Below are positions 1 through 7,037 of a DNA stretch of 8,823 nt, one piece after another. The position numbers were made by a program, and so were the translations under genes. The notes beneath the pieces were generated by a model that was not told where the DNA came from, searched no databases, and saw only the letters and a list, made by a program, of their open reading frames with translations. Numbering within the stretch: position 1 is the first letter of the stretch; each line of letters opens with the position of its first letter. This DNA is from Bacteroidota bacterium (GTDB taxonomy: Bacteria > Bacteroidota > Bacteroidia > Chitinophagales > Chitinophagaceae), in NCBI GenBank assembly GCA_023436425.1, contig JAEZJD010000267.1:1-8823 (forward strand), written 5' to 3'.

Positions 1-2483
1 GTGTTGTACTCGTCACGACAAAACGTGGTAGGGCAGGCGACTTCAGAATAGGTTATGCCTACCAGTACAACCTGCAAATGACGCCGCAAAATCTTCCGGT
101 TATGAATCTGCGCCAATATGCACAGATGGTGAATGAATACAAAGGCATTGCTGGAGGAACTGTTCAAGCCGAGTTTTTAGATCCTTCACTTTTAGGCGAA
201 GGCACTAACTGGCAAAATGAGCTGTTTAATAACGCAGCAATGAAGAAACACCAACTGAACTTCAGTGGCGGTAGCAACAATACGACCTACTACATGTCCG
301 GCGAGTATCTTGACCAGGAAGGTGTTGCCTTAGGTTCAGGATTTAAACGTTATGGTGTAAGGTTGAACCTCGATAACAAACCAAGAGAATGGGCGACGAT
401 TGGTGCCAATCTTAGCTTCAACCAAACAAATGAAAACCTTACAGCAACAAACTACACTGATGCTGCCAGTCCGCTTATCGCAAACGCATTGCGTTTAACG
501 CCACAAATTCCTGTCGTAAATCTTAATGGAACATGGGGCGGTGCAGACCCGATCAACGGTGCTAATCAATTTACCCTTGTAAATCCGATAGCACTTGCAA
601 GACTAATTACAAATAACAGTATAAGACGTCAATTTTTAGGAGGCGTCAACCTTGGAATTACGCCATTGAAAGGATTGTCGCTGAGAACATCTTTAAACGG
701 TAATGTTGGTAATGGATCTAACAACTACTACACGCCTACGTACAGCATAGATCAGTGGCATGAGCAAAAAATTGCTAAGCTGGAAGTAAACAATAATCAA
801 AGCTGGTATTGGAACTGGAACCAATTGGCAGAATATACACGCCAGTTCGATAAACACAACCTAACGGTAATGGCCAGCCATGAATCTCAGGAATCAAAAT
901 ACCAGGCGTTTTACCTCGAAAGACAAGGTTTTCTCACTAACGATATCCTTGATGTGAACGCAGGCGACCCGCTGACTGCAAAGAACGGCGGAGGTACATA
1001 TCCATGGGCAATGGAATCTTACCTCGGCAGATTAAACTATAATTTCGATAACAGATATCTGCTAACGGCAACGTATAGACGTGACGGATCACCGTATTTC
1101 GGTCAGGATAAAAGATGGGGTTCTTTCCCCTCTGTTTCTGCTGCATGGAGAGTAAGCCGTGAGAAATTTTTCAACGTTCCTGCGATCAGTGAGTTGAAAT
1201 TGCGCTATGAGTATGGCTTTACCGGCAACCAGGGAACAGGTTCTGGTATCTATGCGGACATGAGTTCGTGGGCTACATCTTGGGGCACAGGTTTTCTTCC
1301 TTCCACATTCACCAATCCTTTGTTGCAGTGGGAAGAAACCAAAACGAACAATGCCGGTTTGAACCTGGGTTTGTTCAACAATCGCGTTTCAGTAGAAGCT
1401 GATTATTATGTGAAGAAAACAAGCAACCTGATTTTATCTGCAAGTTTGCCTTGGTACATGGGTACCAGCAATGCTAACGCAGCTGTTCGTCCTCCTTTAG
1501 TGAACACGGGCGATCTGCAAACTAATGGATGGAACCTAACATTCATTACCACGAATATTAATACCAAAAATTTCCGTTGGGAATCCAATCTGAACCTTTC
1601 TCACTTCATGAGCACTGTTAATCAGCTCTATCAAAATTCTCAGTTTGTATTTAGAGAAGGGCTTTGGTTCTTACCCAACTGGACGCAAAGATCTTATCTC
1701 GGTAAACAACCCTGGTTGTTCATGGGCTACGAAACAGATGGCTTATTCCAAACTTTGGAAGACATTTCGAAAAGCCCGCGCCCGATTGATAATGCCGGCA
1801 ATCCAATTCCCATCAATGCTCAAACGGGACTTTGGGTGGGAGACGTGAAGTATAAAGACATCAACGCTGATGGAAAAATAGATCAAAACGACATGACCAT
1901 CATTGGTAATCCTTGGCCAAAATTGACGGGTGGGTTTACCAATACTTTTTCTTTCAAAGGTCTTGAATTGAGTATGCTCATCACCGGATCATATGGCAAT
2001 GACGTGTACAACTACATAGCCGCTGATGCGAGCAATCCTAACAACATCAATCTGAGTAGGAATCTGCTTGTAAAAGCAATGGAGTATGCAAAACTCACGA
2101 CCGACGGAAGTGGTAATCCAATATTATCTAACCCGGAAACAACGGTGCCGCGTATATCCACTAATCAGGTATCAAGCGATAATAACTTTTCAAAGATTTC
2201 GGACAGATTTGTTGAAGATGGTTCTTATCTCAGGTTGAAAAACGTGTCTTTGTCTTATAACCTTCCTGCAAATCTGTTGGGCTATACCAAAATCTTTAAA
2301 GGATTGAAAGCAACTATTGGTGCGCAAAACCTGTACACGTTAACCAAATACAAAGGTTACGATCCGGAAATTGGTGCTTATGTCGGCATGGGCGTAACAT
2401 CAACCCAGCAGCCGATCGGTCTGGATTTCGGCCGCTACCCAAGCACGCCAATGTTTACAGGCAGCTTAAGCGTAAACTTTTAA
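1..2483 (+). CDS. susC: SusC-like TonB-dependent outer-membrane transporter, 5' partial
   Basis: This is the outer-membrane beta-barrel that imports oligosaccharides, driven by TonB, with SusD as its lid. The reading frame is open from base 3, so the gene starts before the window; an internal ATG at 78 is not the real start. About 826 residues are visible. The first visible residues, VVLVTTKRGRAG, are the typical end of the plug domain. The rest is a barrel rich in alternating aromatic and polar strands, ending in SLSVNF with the C-terminal Phe usual for outer-membrane barrels. An Asp-rich loop, DINADGKIDQND, followed by IGNPWPKLTGGF, is a common SusC landmark near the barrel's end. Full SusC proteins are about 1000 residues or more, so the signal peptide, carboxypeptidase-regulatory-like domain, TonB box and most of the plug are missing. 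The stop lies 11 bases before susD. Family call is very secure; the mannan specificity is inferred from the enzymes downstream. Confidence 0.96.
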   Translation, partial: VVLVTTKRGRAGDFRIGYAYQYNLQMTPQNLPVMNLRQYAQMVNEYKGIAGGTVQAEFLDPSLLGEGTNWQNELFNNAAMKKHQLNFSGGSNNTTYYMSGEYLDQEGVALGSGFKRYGVRLNLDNKPREWATIGANLSFNQTNENLTATNYTDAASPLIANALRLTPQIPVVNLNGTWGGADPINGANQFTLVNPIALARLITNNSIRRQFLGGVNLGITPLKGLSLRTSLNGNVGNGSNNYYTPTYSIDQWHEQKIAKLEVNNNQSWYWNWNQLAEYTRQFDKHNLTVMASHESQESKYQAFYLERQGFLTNDILDVNAGDPLTAKNGGGTYPWAMESYLGRLNYNFDNRYLLTATYRRDGSPYFGQDKRWGSFPSVSAAWRVSREKFFNVPAISELKLRYEYGFTGNQGTGSGIYADMSSWATSWGTGFLPSTFTNPLLQWEETKTNNAGLNLGLFNNRVSVEADYYVKKTSNLILSASLPWYMGTSNANAAVRPPLVNTGDLQTNGWNLTFITTNINTKNFRWESNLNLSHFMSTVNQLYQNSQFVFREGLWFLPNWTQRSYLGKQPWLFMGYETDGLFQTLEDISKSPRPIDNAGNPIPINAQTGLWVGDVKYKDINADGKIDQNDMTIIGNPWPKLTGGFTNTFSFKGLELSMLITGSYGNDVYNYIAADASNPNNINLSRNLLVKAMEYAKLTTDGSGNPILSNPETTVPRISTNQVSSDNNFSKISDRFVEDGSYLRLKNVSLSYNLPANLLGYTKIFKGLKATIGAQNLYTLTKYKGYDPEIGAYVGMGVTSTQQPIGLDFGRYPSTPMFTGSLSVNF
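1857..1892 (+). other. EF-hand-like Asp-rich loop within SusC
   Basis: These 12 codons encode DINADGKIDQND, which fits the calcium-loop pattern D-x-N-x-D-G-x-I-D-x-x-D, with Asp rather than Glu at position 12. Such loops recur in SusC proteins just before the last barrel strands. Calcium binding is an inference from the pattern; it is not shown by the sequence alone. Confidence 0.6.
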
Positions 2484-2494
2484 AACTTGCTAAT

Positions 2495-4183
2495 ATGAAC
2501 AATATGAAACGAATAAATTATTTTTTCGGTATTCTGCTTGCGATTGTGGCGCTTGCAAGCTGCAAAAAAAACTTTCTTGACAGACCGCCACTAAGCAGCA
2601 TTACCGACGCTAACTTTTATAAAACAGATGATCAGGTTTTAGCCGCCACTGCTGCATTGTACAATGCTGTTTGGTTTAGCTACAACGATCAGGCAATGTA
2701 TCAAATCGGAGATTTTCGGGGCGGTACTGCTTTCGACGCGTGGTATGATAATGCGAACTCCAAATTCAATACTACGCCAGATAATGCGCACAATATCACC
2801 TCATGGAAAGCATTCTTCACGGTGGTTGCGCAATCGAATCTTGCAATCTATAATATCAACAGGTTTGCAGGTCCGGGCGTTTCTGCCGAAGTAAAGAAAA
2901 GAGGAATTGCTGAAGCAAGATTTATGAGGGCTTTAGCTTACCGTTTTCTTGTATCGAACTGGGGCGCTGTTCCAATCATCGAAAACAATTTCGAACATCT
3001 GAATGATACTTCTATTGTAAGAAACACCGTTCCGAGCGTATGGCGGTTCATTACACGTGAAATGAAATCCATTATCGCTGATCTGCCTTCTACGGCCAGT
3101 CAGCCTGGTAGATTAACCAAATGGTCTGCCGAAGGAATGCTGGCTCGCTTCTATCTTACAAGAGCAGGAGTAGAATCAACGGGCGGTGTAAGAAATCAAC
3201 AGTTCCTCGACAGCGCTAAATACTATGCTGCTGATGTTATCAACAATAGTCCTTATGCTCTATTGTCGAATTATGAAGACTTGTTCAAGTGGGATGGTAA
3301 AACAGGAGCCGGATACGACAACAACAAAGAATCGTTATTCGAGCTGCAGTGGGTTGTATCAAGTGGATGGGGTGTAGGAAACAGCATGGTTGATCAAATA
3401 GCTTACAGCAATGAAATAGCGTACGGCGGTTGGGGTAATTCCAAAGGCGCTACATGGTGGATACTAGAACAATATGAAGGCTTCACACAGCAGCCGGATG
3501 GTACAATAAAAGGACGGACGTTAGATCAGCGTTTACACGCTACTTACATGCTGCCCGGATTTTATTATCCTGAAATGACTAAGAAAAGCGATGGTAGCAA
3601 ATTCATCTATCCATACGTTACCGGCGACAACAATTATGTAGCAATTAAAAAATATGTTGTTGGTGGTCCTGCTGACTTTGGCGCAACTGCTGCGCAACAG
3701 CGTTATCCAAATGATACATACATGATGCGTGTTGCGGAACTGTATTTGATTTATGCAGAAGCTGCCCTTGGAAACAACAGTTCAACTTCTGATGCAACGG
3801 CGCTCGCTTACTTCAATAAAGTTCGCACTCGTGCAGGTTTGCCTGAGTGGTCTCTTTCCCGCAACGGACCGCTTACTCTGGATGCGATCCTCTCAGAAAG
3901 GTTCAAGGAATTTGCAATGGAGGGAATGACCTGGTACGATATCGTGAGCTTGCATTATTGGAATCCTACCAAGGCGTTAAATATCCTTAATAGCCAGGAC
4001 AGAGGTTTGTTTGTGGCGAGACCGAATCAAATGCCAAACCCAAGCGAATGGACATTTGAAAAAACATCATGGTTTAACCCGAGAATGATTGTGGCAAACG
4101 AAGGAAACTTCGTGATGCCTATTCCAAACGTGGAACTTAGCCAGGCACCTAACCTGCAAAGACCACCGGTAGACTATCCATAA
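2495..4183 (+). CDS. susD: SusD/RagB-family surface glycan-binding lipoprotein
   Basis: This outer-membrane lipoprotein forms the lid of the SusC transporter and captures glycan at the cell surface. At 562 residues it has normal family length. A short N-terminal hydrophobic segment ends in the lipobox LASC, with the lipidated Cys at residue 23 followed by KKNFLD, as usual in SusD proteins. Family landmarks are AEARFMRALAYRF near 139-151 (the first TPR-like helix pair), RVAELYLIYAEAAL near 412-425, and ERFKEFAMEGMTWYDIV near 468-484. The C-terminal stretch MPIPNVELSQAPNLQ near 541-555 is also typical. Two starts are possible: 2495 and an in-frame ATG three codons later at 2504; both keep the signal peptide, and I kept the upstream one. 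It sits 11 bases after susC, so the two are almost certainly co-transcribed. Ligand identity is not readable from the sequence; mannan is inferred from context. Confidence 0.96.
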   Translation: MNNMKRINYFFGILLAIVALASCKKNFLDRPPLSSITDANFYKTDDQVLAATAALYNAVWFSYNDQAMYQIGDFRGGTAFDAWYDNANSKFNTTPDNAHNITSWKAFFTVVAQSNLAIYNINRFAGPGVSAEVKKRGIAEARFMRALAYRFLVSNWGAVPIIENNFEHLNDTSIVRNTVPSVWRFITREMKSIIADLPSTASQPGRLTKWSAEGMLARFYLTRAGVESTGGVRNQQFLDSAKYYAADVINNSPYALLSNYEDLFKWDGKTGAGYDNNKESLFELQWVVSSGWGVGNSMVDQIAYSNEIAYGGWGNSKGATWWILEQYEGFTQQPDGTIKGRTLDQRLHATYMLPGFYYPEMTKKSDGSKFIYPYVTGDNNYVAIKKYVVGGPADFGATAAQQRYPNDTYMMRVAELYLIYAEAALGNNSSTSDATALAYFNKVRTRAGLPEWSLSRNGPLTLDAILSERFKEFAMEGMTWYDIVSLHYWNPTKALNILNSQDRGLFVARPNQMPNPSEWTFEKTSWFNPRMIVANEGNFVMPIPNVELSQAPNLQRPPVDYP

Positions 4184-4209
4184 TTGTAAAACAAGAAATT
4201 GAACTTCAA

Positions 4210-5352
4210 ATGAAATCAATACAAAAAATACTCAGCATATTTCTCTTAACTGTTGGAGTTGTCGGTGTGTTTTCTTCCTGTAAAAAGGACGACGCACCAG
4301 GCGTGCCTTCAATCAGCTACGTAAGAGTTACGAACCCTCAGTCATCAGATTCACTGCTGGTGGCTGCAGGTCAGGGCCAGTTGATTGCTATTGTCGGTGA
4401 AAATCTGCAGGACGCAACGGAGATCTGGTTCAATGATCAGCAATCATTGCTCACACCAACATACATTACAAATAAAACGATTCTCGTACGGGTGCCGACA
4501 CAAATTCCTTTGGCGGTGAACAACACGATGAAAATTGTTTTCAAAAACGGTAATGTATTGAACCATAATTTTCAGGTTCAGATATCAAAGCCTATCATCA
4601 CCGGCATCGTTTCTGAATTTGTAAACGATGGTGACGTTGCTACCATTTTCGGTAATTATTTCTATGCTCCCGTTACAGTAATTTTTCCGGGTGGAGTTAA
4701 CGGGCAGATTATAAGTCATACTGCAACTCAGATTGATGTAACGGTTCCTGCTGGTGCACAACCGGGTCAGTTGATCGTTAAAACAAACTTCGGTGAAGGA
4801 AAGTCTGACTTTCTCTTCAGAGATCCACGTCCAAAACTGATTACCGGCGACGACCCGCCACTTGGTTGGTGGCCTACTTACCTGGTAACAAATCCTGGTC
4901 CGAACGATCCTCCAAAAATCAGTGGTAACTATTACCGTTTTAAAAAGCAGGTAAAAGATTGGAACTGGGATGCACCTGAAGTAGCAGGGGGACCTGCTAG
5001 CGCTTATTCAACGAGCAAAAACATTCCGGATGCAGCTATCCTCAAGCCAGAGGACTACTTCGTAAAGTTTGAAGTGAATACAATGAAACCCTACAACGCA
5101 AATAGAATTTCTTTCAATGTAGGATTAACGGCTGAGGACAATGACGCCTATGTTTGGGCTCCACCATTTGATACAAAAGGAAAATGGGTCACTGTTAGCA
5201 TTCCGTTTGAGGACATGGTTAGAAGCTATAAGACCAAACCAGTTATTAGTCCGAGTGGCTACTGGACAAGAATTTTGATTTTCGGTCCTGGCGATTTTGA
5301 TGCAGATATTTCTTTTGATAACCTGAGAGTTGTTCCAAAGAAAGCGCAATAA
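4210..5352 (+). CDS. Surface glycan-binding lipoprotein with two IPT/TIG domains and a Trp-rich C-terminal domain (SGBP-B-like)
   Basis: This is probably the SusE-position glycan-binding protein of the locus. The N-terminus is a lipoprotein signal with lipobox FSSC (Cys24), followed at once by KKDD. An acidic cluster there resembles the lipoprotein export signal that sends Bacteroidota lipoproteins to the cell surface. Two IPT/TIG immunoglobulin-like domains follow, at about 33-125 and 127-203. The C-terminal domain, about 207-376, carries seven Trp (220, 221, 251, 253, 316, 326, 352) and ends in ADISFDNLRVV, a typical last strand of a carbohydrate-binding beta-sandwich. The architecture matches SGBP-B proteins of xyloglucan and other PULs, where the C-terminal domain binds glycan and the TIG domains act as a rigid spacer. 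No catalytic motif is seen. It lies 26 bases after susD and 21 before the next gene. Family is secure; mannan as ligand is inferred from the neighbouring GH5 and GH26. Confidence 0.88.
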   Translation: MKSIQKILSIFLLTVGVVGVFSSCKKDDAPGVPSISYVRVTNPQSSDSLLVAAGQGQLIAIVGENLQDATEIWFNDQQSLLTPTYITNKTILVRVPTQIPLAVNNTMKIVFKNGNVLNHNFQVQISKPIITGIVSEFVNDGDVATIFGNYFYAPVTVIFPGGVNGQIISHTATQIDVTVPAGAQPGQLIVKTNFGEGKSDFLFRDPRPKLITGDDPPLGWWPTYLVTNPGPNDPPKISGNYYRFKKQVKDWNWDAPEVAGGPASAYSTSKNIPDAAILKPEDYFVKFEVNTMKPYNANRISFNVGLTAEDNDAYVWAPPFDTKGKWVTVSIPFEDMVRSYKTKPVISPSGYWTRILIFGPGDFDADISFDNLRVVPKKAQ

Positions 5353-5373
5353 TCAACGTAATAATCTACAACA

Positions 5374-6933
5374 ATGATCAAAATAACTAATATGCGACTG
5401 CTTGGTTTTCTTGTCCTGATTACATCCGTTGCAATGTTTTCGTCTTGTAAGAAGGATGACACTGTTGCCAACGATGGAAAGGTAGTTCTATACAGCTTTG
5501 GTCCAACCGGAGCTAAGCCGGGAGACACTCTTCGTTTTATTGGAGTGAACCTCGATAAAGTTTCGTCGATAAATTTTACCGGCACAAATGCAACAGTAGA
5601 TCAGAAAAATTTTATTCAGCAAAAATCTGATCTCATTCTGTTGATCGTTCCTCAGGGAACTGAAAAAGGATTGGTGACACTGAAAACATCTGACGGAGAC
5701 CTCGTCACAAAAACACAGTTGAATCTTAAAGTTGCCGCCGTGGAAACGTCGATGACGCCACAGGCAAGGCCGGGAGAAAATGTGACAATCAACGGAAATT
5801 ATCTAAACTGGGTAACGAGTGTGACATTCGAAAATGGCAAGGTTGTGACCAATTTTGTAAGCAAATCTTTGAATCAATTAGTGGTTACAGTTCCTGCTGA
5901 TGCACAAACAGGTCCATTGATTATGCGCTACATGGGAACCGACTCAGCGAATGTGCAGACAAAGGATACACTGAAAGTAACACTGCCCGTTGCTACGTCG
6001 TTTGCCCCCAATCCTGTTAAGCATCAAACAGAAGTTACGATCAACGGAACTGATCTTGATTTGACAAAACAGGTGATTTTCAGTGGTGTATCCACTCCAA
6101 TTACCTCCTTTGTTAGCCAGTCTGCTACGCAACTTAAAGTGATTGTTCCTTCGTCCACCACGTCAGGTAAAGTAACGTTGGTACCATTGTCAGGAGTAAA
6201 ATCGGTATCTGCTGCAGACCTTAATGTTTTGCTTCCTTCCGTCACTTCAATTGCGCCTAATCCAATCAACCCCGGTGGTAATCTGACTGTAACCGGGACA
6301 AACCTAGATTTGGTAAGCAGTGTTTCTTTCATTGGAGCTTCAAGCCCGGTAACTTCATTCGTGAGCCAATCTGCAACACAAATTGTGGTGAAACTGCCAA
6401 CCGGTGTGCTGAAGGGTAAAGTGACTTTGGGTGTTAAGAATTCGACGTTGACAGTGCAGTCTTCAACAGATTTGGTACTTACAGGCGGACTGCCACCTTT
6501 AGCTGATTTTACGTTCCCAATCTATACAGACGCACCTCAACAAGGATTTCAGGATTGGTCGTACACCGATATTCACGACTTCAACAATACTGAGAACGTT
6601 CGGCAAGGAACCAAAGCCATAAAAGCGGTTTATGGTGGCAACGGATATCAGGGAATCACCTTCCATAACGGTTCAAGTTTGTCCGTTGCAGGTTATACAA
6701 AACTCGAATTGTCAATCTTTGCTTCTGCTGCTGATAATGGGAAAAAACTGCAGGTTGTTACCAACGGTGCGTACGGTGGTTCTGTACCGCAAATAACATT
6801 AGTAGGCGGTGAATGGACTACTTACAGCGTGACACTGGCGAGCATGGGCAATCCAACATCCATCAGTGAAATAGTTTTGCAGGGTGCAGGGTTTTCCGGT
6901 ACCGTTTACATAGATCATGTGGGACTTCGCTAG
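5374..6933 (+). CDS. Surface lipoprotein with four IPT/TIG domains and a C-terminal carbohydrate-binding-like beta-sandwich
   Basis: This 519-residue protein is probably a second, longer-reaching surface glycan-binding protein. The lipobox is FSSC (Cys25) followed by KKDD, nearly the same signal as the gene before it. Four IPT/TIG repeats follow at about 37-119, 121-203, 206-286 and 288-369. The third and fourth open with APNP and share the peptide TSFVSQSATQ. A linker, GGLPP, leads to a C-terminal domain (about 376-519) beginning FTFPIYTDAPQQGFQDWSY and ending GTVYIDHVGLR. Its strand pattern and last strand look like a jelly-roll carbohydrate-binding module, but I cannot assign a CBM family. 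It has only two Trp in that domain (395, 481), unlike the Trp-rich domain of its neighbour. Starts at 5374 and 5392 (ATG at residue 7) are both plausible. It is the last gene before a strong terminator. The binding role is inferred; no enzyme motif is visible. Confidence 0.82.
   Translation: MIKITNMRLLGFLVLITSVAMFSSCKKDDTVANDGKVVLYSFGPTGAKPGDTLRFIGVNLDKVSSINFTGTNATVDQKNFIQQKSDLILLIVPQGTEKGLVTLKTSDGDLVTKTQLNLKVAAVETSMTPQARPGENVTINGNYLNWVTSVTFENGKVVTNFVSKSLNQLVVTVPADAQTGPLIMRYMGTDSANVQTKDTLKVTLPVATSFAPNPVKHQTEVTINGTDLDLTKQVIFSGVSTPITSFVSQSATQLKVIVPSSTTSGKVTLVPLSGVKSVSAADLNVLLPSVTSIAPNPINPGGNLTVTGTNLDLVSSVSFIGASSPVTSFVSQSATQIVVKLPTGVLKGKVTLGVKNSTLTVQSSTDLVLTGGLPPLADFTFPIYTDAPQQGFQDWSYTDIHDFNNTENVRQGTKAIKAVYGGNGYQGITFHNGSSLSVAGYTKLELSIFASAADNGKKLQVVTNGAYGGSVPQITLVGGEWTTYSVTLASMGNPTSISEIVLQGAGFSGTVYIDHVGLR
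5482..6480 (+). repeat. Four tandem IPT/TIG domain repeats (protein level)
   Basis: Four consecutive units of about 80 residues share the same pattern. Each has a first strand ending near a proline, then a GxxLxxxxxVxF core (for example GTDLDLTKQVIF and GTNLDLVSSVSF), then a variable loop, then a [IV]xVP or KLP strand and a GKVTL-like strand. Units lie at about 5482-5730, 5734-5982, 5989-6231 and 6235-6480. The last two are the most alike in protein, but their codons differ widely, so this is not a recent DNA duplication. The repeats probably form a stalk holding the C-terminal domain away from the membrane. Confidence 0.8.
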
Positions 6934-6978
6934 GACATATTGTAAAAGCTATTTTTCTCATAAGCAGTAATAGTTGAT

Positions 6979-7017
6979 AACTGGTTCATATCACCTGATA
7001 TTGAACCAGTTTTTTTT
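6979..7017 (+). terminator. Strong intrinsic (rho-independent) terminator
   Basis: A perfect 10-base inverted repeat, AACTGGTTCA (6979-6988) and TGAACCAGTT (7002-7011), is extended inward by TATC/GATA (6989-6992 with 6997-7000). There is one bulged T at 7001 and a four-base loop, ACCT. The stem runs straight into eight T residues (7010-7017). There is no matching A-run on the left side, so it should act on + strand transcripts only. It lies 45 bases after the stop of the four-TIG lipoprotein gene and 20 bases before the GH5 start, so it separates the uptake/binding genes from the enzyme genes. The structure is read directly from the sequence; its efficiency is unknown. Confidence 0.9.
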
Positions 7018-7037
7018 AAGAGCTAAATGTAATTCCG

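Noticed and set aside
78..80. ATG at 78 as the start of the SusC gene
   Set aside because: The same frame is open back to base 3 and encodes the conserved plug-end motif VVLVTTKRG, so the gene starts before the window.
2564..2571. Run of eight A just after the SusD lipidation Cys, as a possible phase-variation tract
   Set aside because: It simply encodes Lys-Lys and part of Asn in a conserved lipoprotein start; eight bases is short and nothing else suggests switching.
5259..5585. 108-codon open frame on the minus strand across the junction of the two TIG lipoprotein genes
   Set aside because: It overlaps the coding ends of two well-supported genes and has no family-like sequence; it is a shadow frame.
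6024..6332. 102-codon open frame on the minus strand inside the TIG repeats
   Set aside because: Its repeat-like look mirrors the repeated codons of the TIG domains on the + strand; there is no independent support.
6950..6957. TATTTTTC as a -7 promoter box for the GH5 gene
   Set aside because: It differs from TAnnTTTG at the last base, has no TTG element at the right distance upstream, and lies before the terminator, so a transcript from it would meet the hairpin.
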